A stretch of DNA of 64,000 nt from Bradyrhizobium jicamae. Lineage in GTDB: Bacteria > Pseudomonadota > Alphaproteobacteria > Rhizobiales > Xanthobacteraceae. Location: assembly GCF_018130695.1 (NCBI RefSeq), contig NZ_JAFCJX010000011.1, forward strand, positions 124,001 to 188,000, read 5' to 3'. Each line of letters starts with the position of its first letter. The first letter of the stretch is position 1. This document shows positions 27,094-35,629 of this stretch, piece by piece. A program made the position numbers and the translations under genes. The notes beneath the pieces were generated by a model that saw nothing but the letters and a program-made list of their open reading frames with translations, searched no databases and was not told the origin of the DNA.

Positions 27094-27345
27094 GGCTTAA
27101 ACATCCTGGAGACGGGCTACACTTCGCGCAAATCGAAGTGCAGCAGGAAGCGTGAACCATCATTAGCACGATGGCCTCGGGACAGCGACCTCGAAAATAG
27201 GACCGTACGAAGCCGTCGAAGTGATCCGGTGAGAGACTCGTCGGTCATCCGGCACCCTTCCCAATCGTTCGAAAGTGCGGTCATATGCCGTCCGGCGCCA
27301 CTTGGCGTTGTGGCAAGAGTCTCGGCTTGCGGGAGGATAACGCGC
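27094..27345. promoter_or_regulatory. divergent intergenic region with an operator-like inverted repeat
   Basis: 252 bases between the divergent BKACE and SDR genes. CACTTCG (27120-27126) and CGAAGTG (27134-27140) are exact seven-base arms with a seven-base spacer, 27 bases before the BKACE start, a fair candidate operator. No regulator gene is adjacent. Confidence 0.4.
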
Positions 27346-28194
27346 GTGAAAGAACTCGCTGGAAAGACCGCGTTCGTGACCGGTGCAGCGTCAGGCATTG
27401 GACTGGGTATCGCAACCGCTTTCGCCCAGGCCGGGGCGAAAGTCATGCTTTGCGACATTGAAGAAGAGGCCCTGTCCGCAGCGCTCAAGCAACTGAGGCT
27501 CACCAACGTCGATGTCGACGGCGTGAAAGCAGACGTCTCGCTCAAAGCCGAACTCGTGGCAGCGGCCGAAGCCACGACTGCCCGCTACGGCAAGGTGCAC
27601 ATTCTCGTCAACAATGCGGGTGTCGGCGGCGGTGGCCCCTATGGCACCTGGACCGAAGCGTCGTGGAATTGGACCCTGGGCGTCAACCTGATGGCGACCA
27701 TTTGGGGGATCGAGATCTTCGGGCCTTTGATCGAGCAGCATGGCGAGGGTGGACACATCGTCTCCACGGCCTCGATCGCTGGCCTGATTTCAGGGGCGAG
27801 CACCGCATACAACGTTTCAAAGTATGGCGTTGTCGCGCTGTCCGAGGGCTTGCGGCAAGAACTCGCGCCACGCGGGATTGGCGTATCGGTGCTGTGTCCC
27901 GGGTTCATCCGCACTCAAATCGTGAACTCAAGGCGCAATGTCCCCAAGCGCTTCGAGGAGGCGGTCCCTGCCATGCCGACTTCGGGCCCGATTGCCGAGC
28001 GGATCAATCTGATCCGGGAACGCGTCTCTCAGGGCATCGATCCCCTCTATGTCGGTGAACTCGTCCGCGAAGGCGTCGAAAACGACTGGCCGTATATCTT
28101 CACCGACCTCGAATTCGAGCCGATCGTCGAAGCGCGCTACGCCGCAATCAAGCAAGGCTTCGACCACATCCGCGGTCGTAACCCGAAACGCTGA
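27346..28194 (+). CDS. short-chain dehydrogenase/reductase
   Basis: 282 residues from a GTG at 27346 with GGGAGG (27331-27336) upstream; longer readings back to 26239 are shadow. Classical SDR: TGAASGIGLG binds NAD(P), NNAG follows, and the catalytic Ser/Tyr/Lys triad appears in STASIAG and YNVSKYG. GFIRT resembles the PG region. It oxidises or reduces an alcohol or ketone. The divergent BKACE gene suggests a beta-hydroxy acid to beta-keto acid step, but this is inference. Confidence 0.88.
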   Translation: MKELAGKTAFVTGAASGIGLGIATAFAQAGAKVMLCDIEEEALSAALKQLRLTNVDVDGVKADVSLKAELVAAAEATTARYGKVHILVNNAGVGGGGPYGTWTEASWNWTLGVNLMATIWGIEIFGPLIEQHGEGGHIVSTASIAGLISGASTAYNVSKYGVVALSEGLRQELAPRGIGVSVLCPGFIRTQIVNSRRNVPKRFEEAVPAMPTSGPIAERINLIRERVSQGIDPLYVGELVREGVENDWPYIFTDLEFEPIVEARYAAIKQGFDHIRGRNPKR

Positions 28195-28203
28195 GCGCGC
28201 AGC

Positions 28204-28371
28204 CTAGCCAACGATGGCCTTGATGTAGTCGCGAAGGATGGTCTTGCCCGTCTCTACGTCGCCCGAGAGCATGGCATCAACACCTTCACGCAACAGCGCC
28301 TCGGCGAACTTCCGGTCGCTCTTGACCTGTTCCTGGACAAGCTCCTTAAAGCGCTTGGTTCGTGCCATCAT
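28204..28371 (-). pseudogene. truncated antitoxin-like DNA-binding protein
   Basis: 55 residues from the ATG ATG at 28371 (GGAGG upstream). The sequence MMARTKRFKELVQEQVKSDR matches, from memory, the start of HigA/addiction-module antitoxins of about 100 residues. The helix-turn-helix part that should follow KAIVG is missing: the gene stops at 28204. No toxin gene is adjacent. It is either a remnant or a short stand-alone protein. A palindrome upstream could have been its own operator. Confidence 0.6.
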
Positions 28372-28388
28372 CGGCCTCCAAGAGCAGC

Positions 28389-28404
28389 GTAACACAAGTG
28401 TTAC
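28389..28404. promoter_or_regulatory. palindrome between antitoxin remnant and pcaC
   Basis: GTAACAC-AA-GTGTTAC, seven-base arms with a two-base centre, 18 bases before the antitoxin start and 38 before pcaC. It may be the operator of the antitoxin, or part of pcaC control. Confidence 0.5.
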
Positions 28405-28441
28405 CTCGTGGCGAGCGAGGCGATCAGCAGAGGAGACTTCC

Positions 28442-28831
28442 ATGGACGACAATCAGCGCCGCGATGACGGCATGACGCAGCGACGCAAGGTGCTCGGCAA
28501 TGAGTGGGTCGACAAGTCGATCACAAACCGCAACGCCTTCAACACCGACTTCCAGGACTTGATCACGCGCTATGCGTGGGGCGAGATCTGGACACGGCCG
28601 CATTTCGATCATCGGACACGGCGGGTGCTCGTGATCGGCACCATGGTGGCGCTCGGACAGTGGGACGAATTCCGCCTGCATGTCCGCGCGGCGCTGGCCG
28701 AGGGCGGCTTCACGCCCGACGACATCAAGGAGATCCTGCTGCAGCAGGCAATCTATTGCGGCGTCCCTGCGGCCAATCACGCCGTCAAGGAAGCAGGCGC
28801 GATCATCAGCGAATTAGGGCTGTTGAAGTGA
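28442..28831 (+). CDS. pcaC: 4-carboxymuconolactone decarboxylase
   Basis: 129 residues. GAGGAGA lies upstream of the ATG at 28442. The carboxymuconolactone decarboxylase signature is visible: RPHFDHRTRRVLVIGTMVAL and DDIKEILLQQAIYCGVPAAN with the catalytic Glu, Cys and His region. It decarboxylates gamma-carboxymuconolactone to 3-oxoadipate enol-lactone between PcaB and PcaD. It is separated from pcaBD by about 4 kb of other genes on both strands. The 3' end overlaps the opposite-strand membrane protein gene by 18 bases. Confidence 0.9.
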   Translation: MDDNQRRDDGMTQRRKVLGNEWVDKSITNRNAFNTDFQDLITRYAWGEIWTRPHFDHRTRRVLVIGTMVALGQWDEFRLHVRAALAEGGFTPDDIKEILLQQAIYCGVPAANHAVKEAGAIISELGLLK

Positions 28832-29350
28832 CAGCTCGCCGGCCGGCGCGGTCGCCTCGACGGTGGCCTGCGCCGGCTTCTCGACGGCCATCACGATCGC
28901 GGTGCCGAGCAGCATCAACAGTTCGGCCGCGTGGATGCGCAGCGCTTCCATCTCGCCGACCTTGGAGGCCATCACCATGCTGATGAAGCTGAGCACGCTG
29001 CCGATCGCGAGCGCGAAGGCCAGCGCCTCGTTGCAGCCGCCGCTCTTGCGGATCGACGGGCGGGTGAGGAAGACCAGGAACAGCGCGAAGAACGCCACCG
29101 TGGTCATGCGTGCCAGCGCGAGGATCCAGGCGAGGCGGATCGTCGGCATCGCCGTCCAATGGAAGTTATCGCTGACGAACAGCGCAATCGCCACGCTCGG
29201 CCGGTCATAGAAGCTGTGGATCGGCGAGACCATGATGTTGAAGGCGATGATGGTCCAGGTCGGGATGAAATAGGCGGCAAGCAGCGCGCCGTTGAATGCG
29301 CTGATCCGCCAGCCGTCACCCGCTTCGCTCTTCGACCCAATGCCCGCCAT
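28814..29350 (-). CDS. hypothetical integral membrane protein
   Basis: 178 residues with about four hydrophobic segments: near 18-41 (ISAFNGALLAAYFIPTWTII), 70-95 (IRLAWILALARMTTVAFFAL), 108-128 (ALAFALAIGSVLSFISMVMA) and 142-157. GGGAAG lies upstream of the ATG at 29350. No family recognised. It is convergent with pcaC and the two overlap by 18 bases. Residues 98-107 between the second and third segments contain RKSGGCNE, probably a cytoplasmic loop. Role unknown. Confidence 0.7.
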   Translation of the reverse strand: MAGIGSKSEAGDGWRISAFNGALLAAYFIPTWTIIAFNIMVSPIHSFYDRPSVAIALFVSDNFHWTAMPTIRLAWILALARMTTVAFFALFLVFLTRPSIRKSGGCNEALAFALAIGSVLSFISMVMASKVGEMEALRIHAAELLMLLGTAIVMAVEKPAQATVEATAPAGELSLQQP

Positions 29351-29489
29351 GCCGCTTCCCGTTCGTTCCGCGGCCTCAGGACGCGAGGCGGCGGTTTTCG
29401 GACGTAACGCTCCTCAAGAGTGAGCGGCAATTTAAACCCTTTGTTAACCTTAACGCCCCCCCGGGGAACCGGCCATTCGGCCGGGCATG

Positions 29490-29514
29490 AAAAAGCCCCG
29501 CCTTCCGGCGGGGC
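29490..29514 (-). terminator. Rho-independent terminator of the 49-residue gene
   Basis: On the minus strand GCCCCGCC-GGAA-GGCGGGGC is followed at once by TTTTT. It lies about 30 bases after the stop at 29544. Confidence 0.8.
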
Positions 29515-29543
29515 CTGATTTCAGTGCATTGCTTCGCTCCGAA

Positions 29544-29693
29544 CTAGCGATCCATGTCGGGATTGGGGGTCTGGCCCTGACGGCTCGGGTCCTGCTGCTG
29601 CTGGCCGGGCTTTTGCCCGCCGCCCTGCTGCTGGCCCGGCTTCTGACCCGGGCTCTGGTCCTGCTGACCCGGACTAGGCTTCTGGCTGCTCAT
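29544..29693 (-). CDS. 49-residue Gln/Pro/Gly-rich protein
   Basis: Below the length of most gene calls. The ATG at 29693 follows GGGAG, and the stop at 29544 is followed by a clear terminator, so the reading frame is well supported. The sequence is very low in complexity: MSSQKPSPGQQDQ, then repeats of QKPGQQQ, ending TPNPDMDR. There is no signal peptide or membrane segment; it should be disordered. I recall similar short proteins in Bradyrhizobium, function unknown. 277 bases separate its start from livH, with no other gene. Confidence 0.7.
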   Translation of the reverse strand: MSSQKPSPGQQDQSPGQKPGQQQGGGQKPGQQQQDPSRQGQTPNPDMDR

Positions 29694-29970
29694 TCGGGAA
29701 TCTCCCTTGTTTCATGGAAGCCAGTGACAACGCGGCGGCGGGCAGCGGGGTTGCGCGGAAACGCCGGTTCCGGCGTGATCATTGCAAGGCGATGCCGTGA
29801 CCGCCCTGTGACATCGGAACCGCACCCGCCAAACTAGTTATGTACAAGCCCGATCAACCAAGGCCGGCGCTGTTGCCGCCGCCGGGGTTCCACTGTTAGA
29901 AAATGCAACGACGCGGAGAAAAAGGCTGCCGGGGGCCTCGCCGCGTCTTCCTCTCGAGTTACGGCAGCGC

Positions 29971-30888
29971 ATGGATTATTTCGCCCAGCAACTGATCAAC
30001 GGCCTCGTGCTCGGTTCGATCTACGGCCTGATCGCCATCGGCTACACGATGGTCTACGGCATCGTCGGCATGATCAATTTCGCCCATGGCGACATCTTCA
30101 TGATCGGCGGCTTCATCGCCCTGATCTCGTTCCTGGTGCTGGTCTCCTTCGGGCTGACCGCGATCCCCGTGATCCTGTTGCTCGTGCTGCTGGTCTCGAT
30201 GGCGGTCACGGCGCTCTATGGCTGGACCATCGAGCGGATCGCCTACCGTCCGTTGAGGCATTCGTTCCGCCTGGCGCCGATGCTGTCGGCCATCGGCATG
30301 TCCTTCGTGCTGACCAATTTCTCGCAGGTCTCGCAAGGCGCCCGCGTCAAGCCGGTGCCGCCGATCATCACCGGCGGCCACACGTTGCATGAGGGATCGC
30401 AGGGCTTCGCCGTGCAGCTCTCCAACATCCAGATCGTCGTGGTGCTGACCACCCTGGTGCTGCTCGCGCTGTTCACGTGGATCGTCTCGCGCACCCGGCT
30501 CGGCCGCGACATGCGCGCCTGCGAGCAGGACCAGACCATGGCCGCGCTGCTCGGCGTCGACGTCGACCGCACCATCTCCATGACCTTCGTGATCGGGGCT
30601 GCGCTGGCCGCCGTCGCCGGCATGATGTACCTGCTCTATTACGGCCTGGTCGATTTCTTCATGGGCTTCGTCGCCGGCATCAAGGCCTTCACCGCCGCCG
30701 TGCTCGGCGGCATCGGCTCGCTGCCGGGCGCGATGCTCGGGGGCCTTGCGATCGGCCTGATCGAGACATTCTGGTCGGCCTATTTCTCGGTCGAGTACAA
30801 GGACGTCGCCGCGTTCTCGATCCTGATCGTGGTCCTGATCTTCATGCCGACCGGCCTGCTCGGCCGTCCCGAAGTCGAAAAAGTCTGA
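29971..30888 (+). CDS. livH: branched-chain amino acid ABC transporter permease LivH
   Basis: 305 residues with eight or so hydrophobic segments. Family opening QQLINGLVLGSIYGLIAIGY and the NFAHGD motif are clear; the coupling helix lies near the Glu-Gln-Asp region CEQDQTMAALLGV. It forms half of the membrane channel of a HAAT-type importer with LivM. First gene of livHMGF. No strong ribosome-binding site is visible before the ATG at 29971. Confidence 0.93.
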   Translation: MDYFAQQLINGLVLGSIYGLIAIGYTMVYGIVGMINFAHGDIFMIGGFIALISFLVLVSFGLTAIPVILLLVLLVSMAVTALYGWTIERIAYRPLRHSFRLAPMLSAIGMSFVLTNFSQVSQGARVKPVPPIITGGHTLHEGSQGFAVQLSNIQIVVVLTTLVLLALFTWIVSRTRLGRDMRACEQDQTMAALLGVDVDRTISMTFVIGAALAAVAGMMYLLYYGLVDFFMGFVAGIKAFTAAVLGGIGSLPGAMLGGLAIGLIETFWSAYFSVEYKDVAAFSILIVVLIFMPTGLLGRPEVEKV

Positions 30889-30903
30889 CGGACGGATCGC
30901 TAA

Positions 30904-32232
30904 GTGAGCACCCCCAACGTCCGCACCTCGCAAGCCGCCCAGCAGCCCTCGGGCGCGGCCTTCATCTTCAAGAAAGCCCTGATCAGCGCCCTCGTCGCGC
31001 TGGTGTTGTTCTCGCTGATGATCGGCGTGCGCACCGAGGCCGGCAACCAGGGCGGCCTGATCTACTGGACCCGGTTCGACGACCTCGCCGCCATGGTCGC
31101 CGCGGTGTTCGGCGGCAGCATCGTCGTCGAGCTGCTGCGGCAATGGCTCGGGCCGGTCGACAAGGAGAAGCTCGTGCCGCCGGTGGTGCGCTCGGCGACG
31201 GCGCTGGCCGGACGCTGGATCGCGCCGGCGCTGCTGATCTTCACCTTCCTGGTCCCCGTCATCTTCTACGACCAGCGCTACATCCTCGATCTTGCGATCC
31301 TGGTGCTGACCTATGTGATGCTCGGCTGGGGACTGAATGTCGTGGTCGGCCTCGCCGGCCTGCTCGATCTCGGCTACGTCGCCTTCTACGCGGTCGGCGC
31401 CTATTCCTACGCGCTGCTCGCCACCAATTTCGGATTGTCATTCTGGGTCTGCCTGCCGCTCGCCGGCATCCTCGCCGCGTTCTGGGGCGTGCTGCTCGGC
31501 TTCCCGGTGCTGCGGCTGCGCGGCGATTATCTCGCGATCGTCACGCTCGCCTTCGGCGAGATCATCCGCCTCGTCATCATCAACTGGCAGAGCCTGACCG
31601 GCGGCCCCAACGGCGTCTCCGGCATTCCGCGCCCGACGTTTTTCGGCATTCCCCTGGACAACAGCGATGACGGCCTCGCCGCCAAGCTCGGCATCGAGTT
31701 CTCGCCGACCCACCGCGTGGTCTTCCTGTTCTATTTGATCCTGGCGATGGCGCTGCTCACCAACTGGGTGACGATCCGGCTGCGGCGCCTGCCGATCGGC
31801 CGCGCCTGGGAAGCGCTGCGCGAGGACGAGGTGGCCTGCCGCGCGCTCGGCATCAACACCACCACCACCAAGCTGACGGCGTTTGCGACGGGGGCGATGT
31901 TCGGCGGCTTCGCCGGCGCGTTCTTCGCCACAAGGCAGGGCTTCATCAGCCCGGAATCCTTCACCTTCCAGGAATCGGCGCTGGTGCTCGCCATCGTCGT
32001 GCTCGGCGGCATGGGCTCGCAGCTCGGCGTGGCGCTGGCCGCACTCGCGATGATCGGCGGCTTCGAGCTGTTCCGCGGGCTCGACCAGTACCGCATGCTG
32101 GTGTTCGGCATCGCGATGGTGCTGCTGATGATCTGGCGGCCGCGCGGCCTGATCGGCCATCGCGCGCCGACCGTGTTTCTCGAAAAGAGCCAGGCGATCT
32201 CGTCCGACCTCGTCAAGGAGGGCCACGGATGA
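30904..32232 (+). CDS. livM: branched-chain amino acid ABC transporter permease LivM
   Basis: 442 residues from a GTG at 30904, 15 bases after livH. Two extra N-terminal segments precede the conserved core (LNVVVGLAGLLDLGYVAFYA, AIVTLAFGEIIRL). The coupling loop is REDEVACRALGIN. The long N-terminus matches E. coli LivM-type proteins of 425 residues. It pairs with LivH. The stop overlaps the livG start (ATGA), indicating coupling. Confidence 0.93.
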   Translation: MSTPNVRTSQAAQQPSGAAFIFKKALISALVALVLFSLMIGVRTEAGNQGGLIYWTRFDDLAAMVAAVFGGSIVVELLRQWLGPVDKEKLVPPVVRSATALAGRWIAPALLIFTFLVPVIFYDQRYILDLAILVLTYVMLGWGLNVVVGLAGLLDLGYVAFYAVGAYSYALLATNFGLSFWVCLPLAGILAAFWGVLLGFPVLRLRGDYLAIVTLAFGEIIRLVIINWQSLTGGPNGVSGIPRPTFFGIPLDNSDDGLAAKLGIEFSPTHRVVFLFYLILAMALLTNWVTIRLRRLPIGRAWEALREDEVACRALGINTTTTKLTAFATGAMFGGFAGAFFATRQGFISPESFTFQESALVLAIVVLGGMGSQLGVALAALAMIGGFELFRGLDQYRMLVFGIAMVLLMIWRPRGLIGHRAPTVFLEKSQAISSDLVKEGHG

Positions 32233-33056
32233 GCGAGCCGATCCTCAGCGTCAATCATCTGATGATGCGCTTCGGCGGCATCGTCGCCGTCAACGACCTC
32301 TCCTTCGTCGCCCAGCGCAAGCAGATCACCGCGCTGATCGGGCCGAACGGCGCCGGCAAGACCACGGTCTTCAACTGCATCACCGGCTTCTACCGGCCGA
32401 GCGGCGGCTCGATCCGTCTCACCCATGACGACGGTCACGCGATCCAGCTCGAGCGGCTCAACGATTTCCGCATCTCCCAGCAGGCCAAGGTCGCCCGTAC
32501 CTTCCAGAACATCCGCCTGTTTCCCGGCATGACCCTGCTGGAGAATTTGATGGTCGCCCAGCACAACGCGCTGATGCGCGCCTCGGGCCTGACCTTCCTC
32601 GGCCTGATCGGCGCGCCGAGCTGGCGCCAGGCCGAGCAGCACGCGATCGAGCTGGCCCGCAACTGGCTGACCCGCGTCAATCTGCTCGACCGCGCCGACG
32701 ATGCCGCCGGCAATCTCGCCTATGGCGACCAGCGGCGGCTCGAGATCGCGCGCGCGATGTGCACCGAGCCGGCGCTGCTCTGCCTCGACGAGCCGGCCGC
32801 CGGCCTGAACGCCCGCGAGAGCGGCGCGCTCAACGAACTGCTGCTGGCGATCCGCGGCGACGGCACCTCGATCCTGCTGATCGAGCACGACATGTCGGTC
32901 GTGATGGAGATCTCCGACCACGTCGTCGTGATGGACTACGGCGTCAAGATCGCCGAAGGCACGCCGCAGGCGGTGCGCGACGATCCCAAGGTGATCGCCG
33001 CCTATCTCGGCGCCGACGAGGAAGAGGCCATCGCCGTGATGGAGAGCGGCACGTGA
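32229..33056 (+). CDS. livG: branched-chain amino acid ABC transporter ATPase LivG
   Basis: 275 residues. Walker A GPNGAGKTT (about 38-46), signature LAYGDQRRLEIARA (the degenerate signature usual for LivG), Walker B LLCLDEPAAGLN and switch His in LIEHDMSVVMEI. It works as a dimer with LivF below the LivHM channel. It overlaps both livM and livF by four bases. Confidence 0.94.
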   Translation: MSEPILSVNHLMMRFGGIVAVNDLSFVAQRKQITALIGPNGAGKTTVFNCITGFYRPSGGSIRLTHDDGHAIQLERLNDFRISQQAKVARTFQNIRLFPGMTLLENLMVAQHNALMRASGLTFLGLIGAPSWRQAEQHAIELARNWLTRVNLLDRADDAAGNLAYGDQRRLEIARAMCTEPALLCLDEPAAGLNARESGALNELLLAIRGDGTSILLIEHDMSVVMEISDHVVVMDYGVKIAEGTPQAVRDDPKVIAAYLGADEEEAIAVMESGT

Positions 33057-33805
33057 GCGCGGCGTCCACCTCCACAACACCCCTGCTCGCGATCCGGGGC
33101 CTTCGCGCGGCCTATGGCAAGATCGAGGCGCTGAAGGGCGTCGACATCGAGATCAACCCCGGCGAGATCGTGGCGCTGATCGGGGCCAACGGCGCCGGCA
33201 AGTCGACCTTGATGATGACGATCTTCGGCAAGCCGCGCGCCCGCGCCGGCCAGATCGAATTCGACGGCCGGGACATCACCGGTGTTGCCACCCACGACAT
33301 CGCGCGGCTGCGCATCGCGCAATCGCCGGAGGGCCGTCGCATCTTCCCGCGCATGAGCGTGGCGGAGAATCTGCAGATGGGGGCGGACGCCACCGACTGC
33401 AGCGAGGCCGAGCGCGCCAGCGGCCTGGAGCGCGTCTTCACGCTGTTTCCGCGCCTGAAGGAGCGCATCGCGCAGCGCGGCGGCACGCTGTCCGGCGGCG
33501 AGCAGCAGATGCTGGCGATCGGCCGCGCGCTGATGAGCCGGCCGCGCCTGCTGATGCTGGACGAGCCCTCGCTCGGGCTCGCGCCGCTGATCGCGCGACA
33601 GATTTTTGACGCCATCCGCACCCTCAACCGCCAGGACGGCCTCACCGTGCTGATCGTCGAGCAGAATGCCAACCATGCCCTGAAACTCGCCCATCGCGGC
33701 TACGTCATGGTCAACGGCCTGATCACGCTGACCGGAACCGGCAAAGAGCTGCTGCAGCGCCCGGAAATCCGCGCCGCCTATCTCGAAGGCGGCCGGCACG
33801 GCTAA
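33053..33805 (+). CDS. livF: branched-chain amino acid ABC transporter ATPase LivF
   Basis: 250 residues from the GTG at 33053, which overlaps the livG stop (GTGA). Walker A GANGAGKSTL, signature LSGGEQQMLAIGRAL and Walker B LLMLDEPSLGLAP are all intact. It forms the second ATPase of the importer. A longer ORF beginning inside livG is only a shadow reading. Confidence 0.93.
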   Translation: MSAASTSTTPLLAIRGLRAAYGKIEALKGVDIEINPGEIVALIGANGAGKSTLMMTIFGKPRARAGQIEFDGRDITGVATHDIARLRIAQSPEGRRIFPRMSVAENLQMGADATDCSEAERASGLERVFTLFPRLKERIAQRGGTLSGGEQQMLAIGRALMSRPRLLMLDEPSLGLAPLIARQIFDAIRTLNRQDGLTVLIVEQNANHALKLAHRGYVMVNGLITLTGTGKELLQRPEIRAAYLEGGRHG

Positions 33806-34045
33806 GCGGTAAGGCCTTCTTGTTTTGACGCGTTTTCTTGACGCGAACCGGTCCCCATCCCGGATCAAGTCCGGGACGGGCTTCGCTCGAAAACGCTACG
33901 CCTGCGGCGACGTGCTGCGAAGTGACGATCGATTTGCCCGAAAATTGCCGGTGACTTCCCCGTAAAATCAGCCGATTATGGCGCCGGTTCTTGCGCCCGG
34001 CCTGCCGGGCGCTTCCCGTAGAGGCAACGACCACGAGGACTTGTC
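33806..34045. other. livF-livK spacer with a small hairpin
   Basis: 240 bases without a gene. TCCCGGA (33858-33864) and TCCGGGA (33870-33876) form a seven-base hairpin around TCAAG. Such a structure between livF and livK may separate expression levels so that the binding protein is made in excess. Confidence 0.4.
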
Positions 34046-35164
34046 ATGAAATCACTAAAACTCATCGGCCTGGCATTGGGCGCTTCGTTCGCATTGTCGG
34101 CGAGCGCGTTCGCGCAGGACATCACCATCGCAGTGGCCGGCCCGATGACGGGGTCGGAATCCGCTTTCGGCCGGCAGATGAAGAACGGCGCCGACCAGGC
34201 GATCGCCGACATCAATGCCGCCGGCGGCGTTGGCGGCAAGAAGCTCAAGCTCGAAGTCGGTGACGACGCCTGCGATCCCAAGCAGGCCCGCTCGGTGGCC
34301 GAGAAGCTCGCGGGCGCCAAGATCCCGTTCGTCGCCGGTCATTTCTGCTCGTCGTCGTCGATCCCGGCCTCGGAGGCCTATGCCGACTCCAACGTCCTGC
34401 AGATCACGCCCGCCTCGACCAACCCGCTGTTCACCGAGCGCAAGCTCTGGAACGTGGCGCGCGTCTGCGGCCGTGACGACCAGCAGGGCATCGTCGCCGC
34501 CAACTACATCGCGAAGGCCTACAAGGGCAAGAACATCGCAATCCTGAACGACAAGACCACGTACGGCAAAGGCCTCGCCGACGAGACCAAGAAGTCGCTC
34601 AACAAGCTCGGCATCACCGAGAAGGTCAACGAGTCCTACAACAAGGGCGACAAGGACTTCAACGCGATCGTCTCGCGCCTGAAGAAGGAAAACATCGACC
34701 TCGTCTATGTCGGCGGCTACCACCAGGAAGCCGGCCTGATCCTGCGCCAGATGCGCGACCAGGGCATGCAGGCCGTGCTGATGGCGGGCGACGCCATGAA
34801 CGACAAGGAGTTCGCCTCGATCGCCGGCCCGGCCGCCGCGGGCACCATGTTCACCTTCGGCCCCGACCCGCGCAACAAGCCGACCGCGAAGGCGATCGTC
34901 GAGAAGTTCAAGGCCAAGAACATCGACCCCGAAGGCTACACCCTCTACACCTACGCCGCGATCCAGGTCTGGACCCAGGCCGCCGCCAAGGCCAAGACCA
35001 CCGACGCCAAGAAGGTGATGGAGACCATCAAGGCCGGCGAGTGGGACACCGTGCTCGGCAAGATGGGCTTCGACGCCAAGGGCGACATCAAGGTGATCGA
35101 CTACGTCGTCTACAAGTGGGACGACAAGGGCAACTACGCCGAGATCAACCCCAAGGGGTCCTGA
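34046..35164 (+). CDS. livK: branched-chain amino acid ABC transporter substrate-binding protein
   Basis: 372 residues. Signal peptide to about residue 24 (LGASFALSASAFAQ), then the Leu/Ile/Val-binding fold: ITIAVAGPMTGSESAFGRQM, GDDACDPKQA, HFCSSSSIPAS and ITPASTNPLFTE. These match LivJ/LivK of about 370 residues. It should deliver a hydrophobic amino acid to LivHMGF; the exact ligand is not predictable. It follows the liv operon after 240 bases and is closed by a terminator. Confidence 0.93.
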   Translation: MKSLKLIGLALGASFALSASAFAQDITIAVAGPMTGSESAFGRQMKNGADQAIADINAAGGVGGKKLKLEVGDDACDPKQARSVAEKLAGAKIPFVAGHFCSSSSIPASEAYADSNVLQITPASTNPLFTERKLWNVARVCGRDDQQGIVAANYIAKAYKGKNIAILNDKTTYGKGLADETKKSLNKLGITEKVNESYNKGDKDFNAIVSRLKKENIDLVYVGGYHQEAGLILRQMRDQGMQAVLMAGDAMNDKEFASIAGPAAAGTMFTFGPDPRNKPTAKAIVEKFKAKNIDPEGYTLYTYAAIQVWTQAAAKAKTTDAKKVMETIKAGEWDTVLGKMGFDAKGDIKVIDYVVYKWDDKGNYAEINPKGS

Positions 35165-35198
35165 TCAAGGAGCCCTGATATCAGTCGTCCAAGAGATC

Positions 35199-35228
35199 AA
35201 ACGCCCCGGTTCACCGGGGCGTTTTTTT
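35199..35228 (+). terminator. Rho-independent terminator of the liv locus
   Basis: AAACGCCCCGG / CCGGGGCGTTT, eleven-base arms around TTCA, followed by a run of T residues. It lies 34 bases after the livK stop, just before the convergent response regulator gene. Confidence 0.92.
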
Positions 35229-35239
35229 GGCGTGGGGCG

Positions 35240-35629
35240 TTAGCCGACTGCGCGTTGCCTGGCCGCATGCGCCGCGCCGCGGGCGGTCTCGATCGCACGC
35301 GTCAAATCGCCCGGCCGGAACGGCTTCTGCAGGCAGACCACATTGGCAAGCTCGGGCGAGCCCGGCAGGAAATCCAGCGCGGTCATGCCGGAAATGGCGA
35401 CGATCGGAAGATCGGGAACCCGCTCGCGCAGCGCCATGATGACGTCGACGCCGCTCTTGTTCTCAAGGAAGATGTCGACGATCGCGAGGTCGAAAGCGGA
35501 GGCATCGAAGGCCTGCAGCGCCTCCTGTGCGTCGGCCGCCTCCACAATCTCGAAGCGCTGGACCCGCAACACGATGGCCATCATCGCGCGAACGTCGGCC
35601 TGATCGTCGACCACCAGAATGCGGGCCAT
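35240..35629 (-). CDS. single-domain response regulator
   Basis: 129 residues forming one receiver domain and no output domain. ILVVDDQADVRA provides the acidic pocket (Asp 8 and 9); the phosphoacceptor is Asp52 in AIVDIFLENKSG, and the conserved Lys is in CLQKPF (about 103). Such proteins act in phosphorelays or bind targets directly. The hybrid kinase at 36023 is divergent from it and is a plausible partner, but not proven. Confidence 0.9.
   Translation of the reverse strand: MARILVVDDQADVRAMMAIVLRVQRFEIVEAADAQEALQAFDASAFDLAIVDIFLENKSGVDVIMALRERVPDLPIVAISGMTALDFLPGSPELANVVCLQKPFRPGDLTRAIETARGAAHAARQRAVG

Noticed and set aside
26239..27345. 651-residue version of the SDR gene
   Set aside because: The upstream part is antisense to the BKACE gene; GGGAGG with GTG at 27346 marks the true start.
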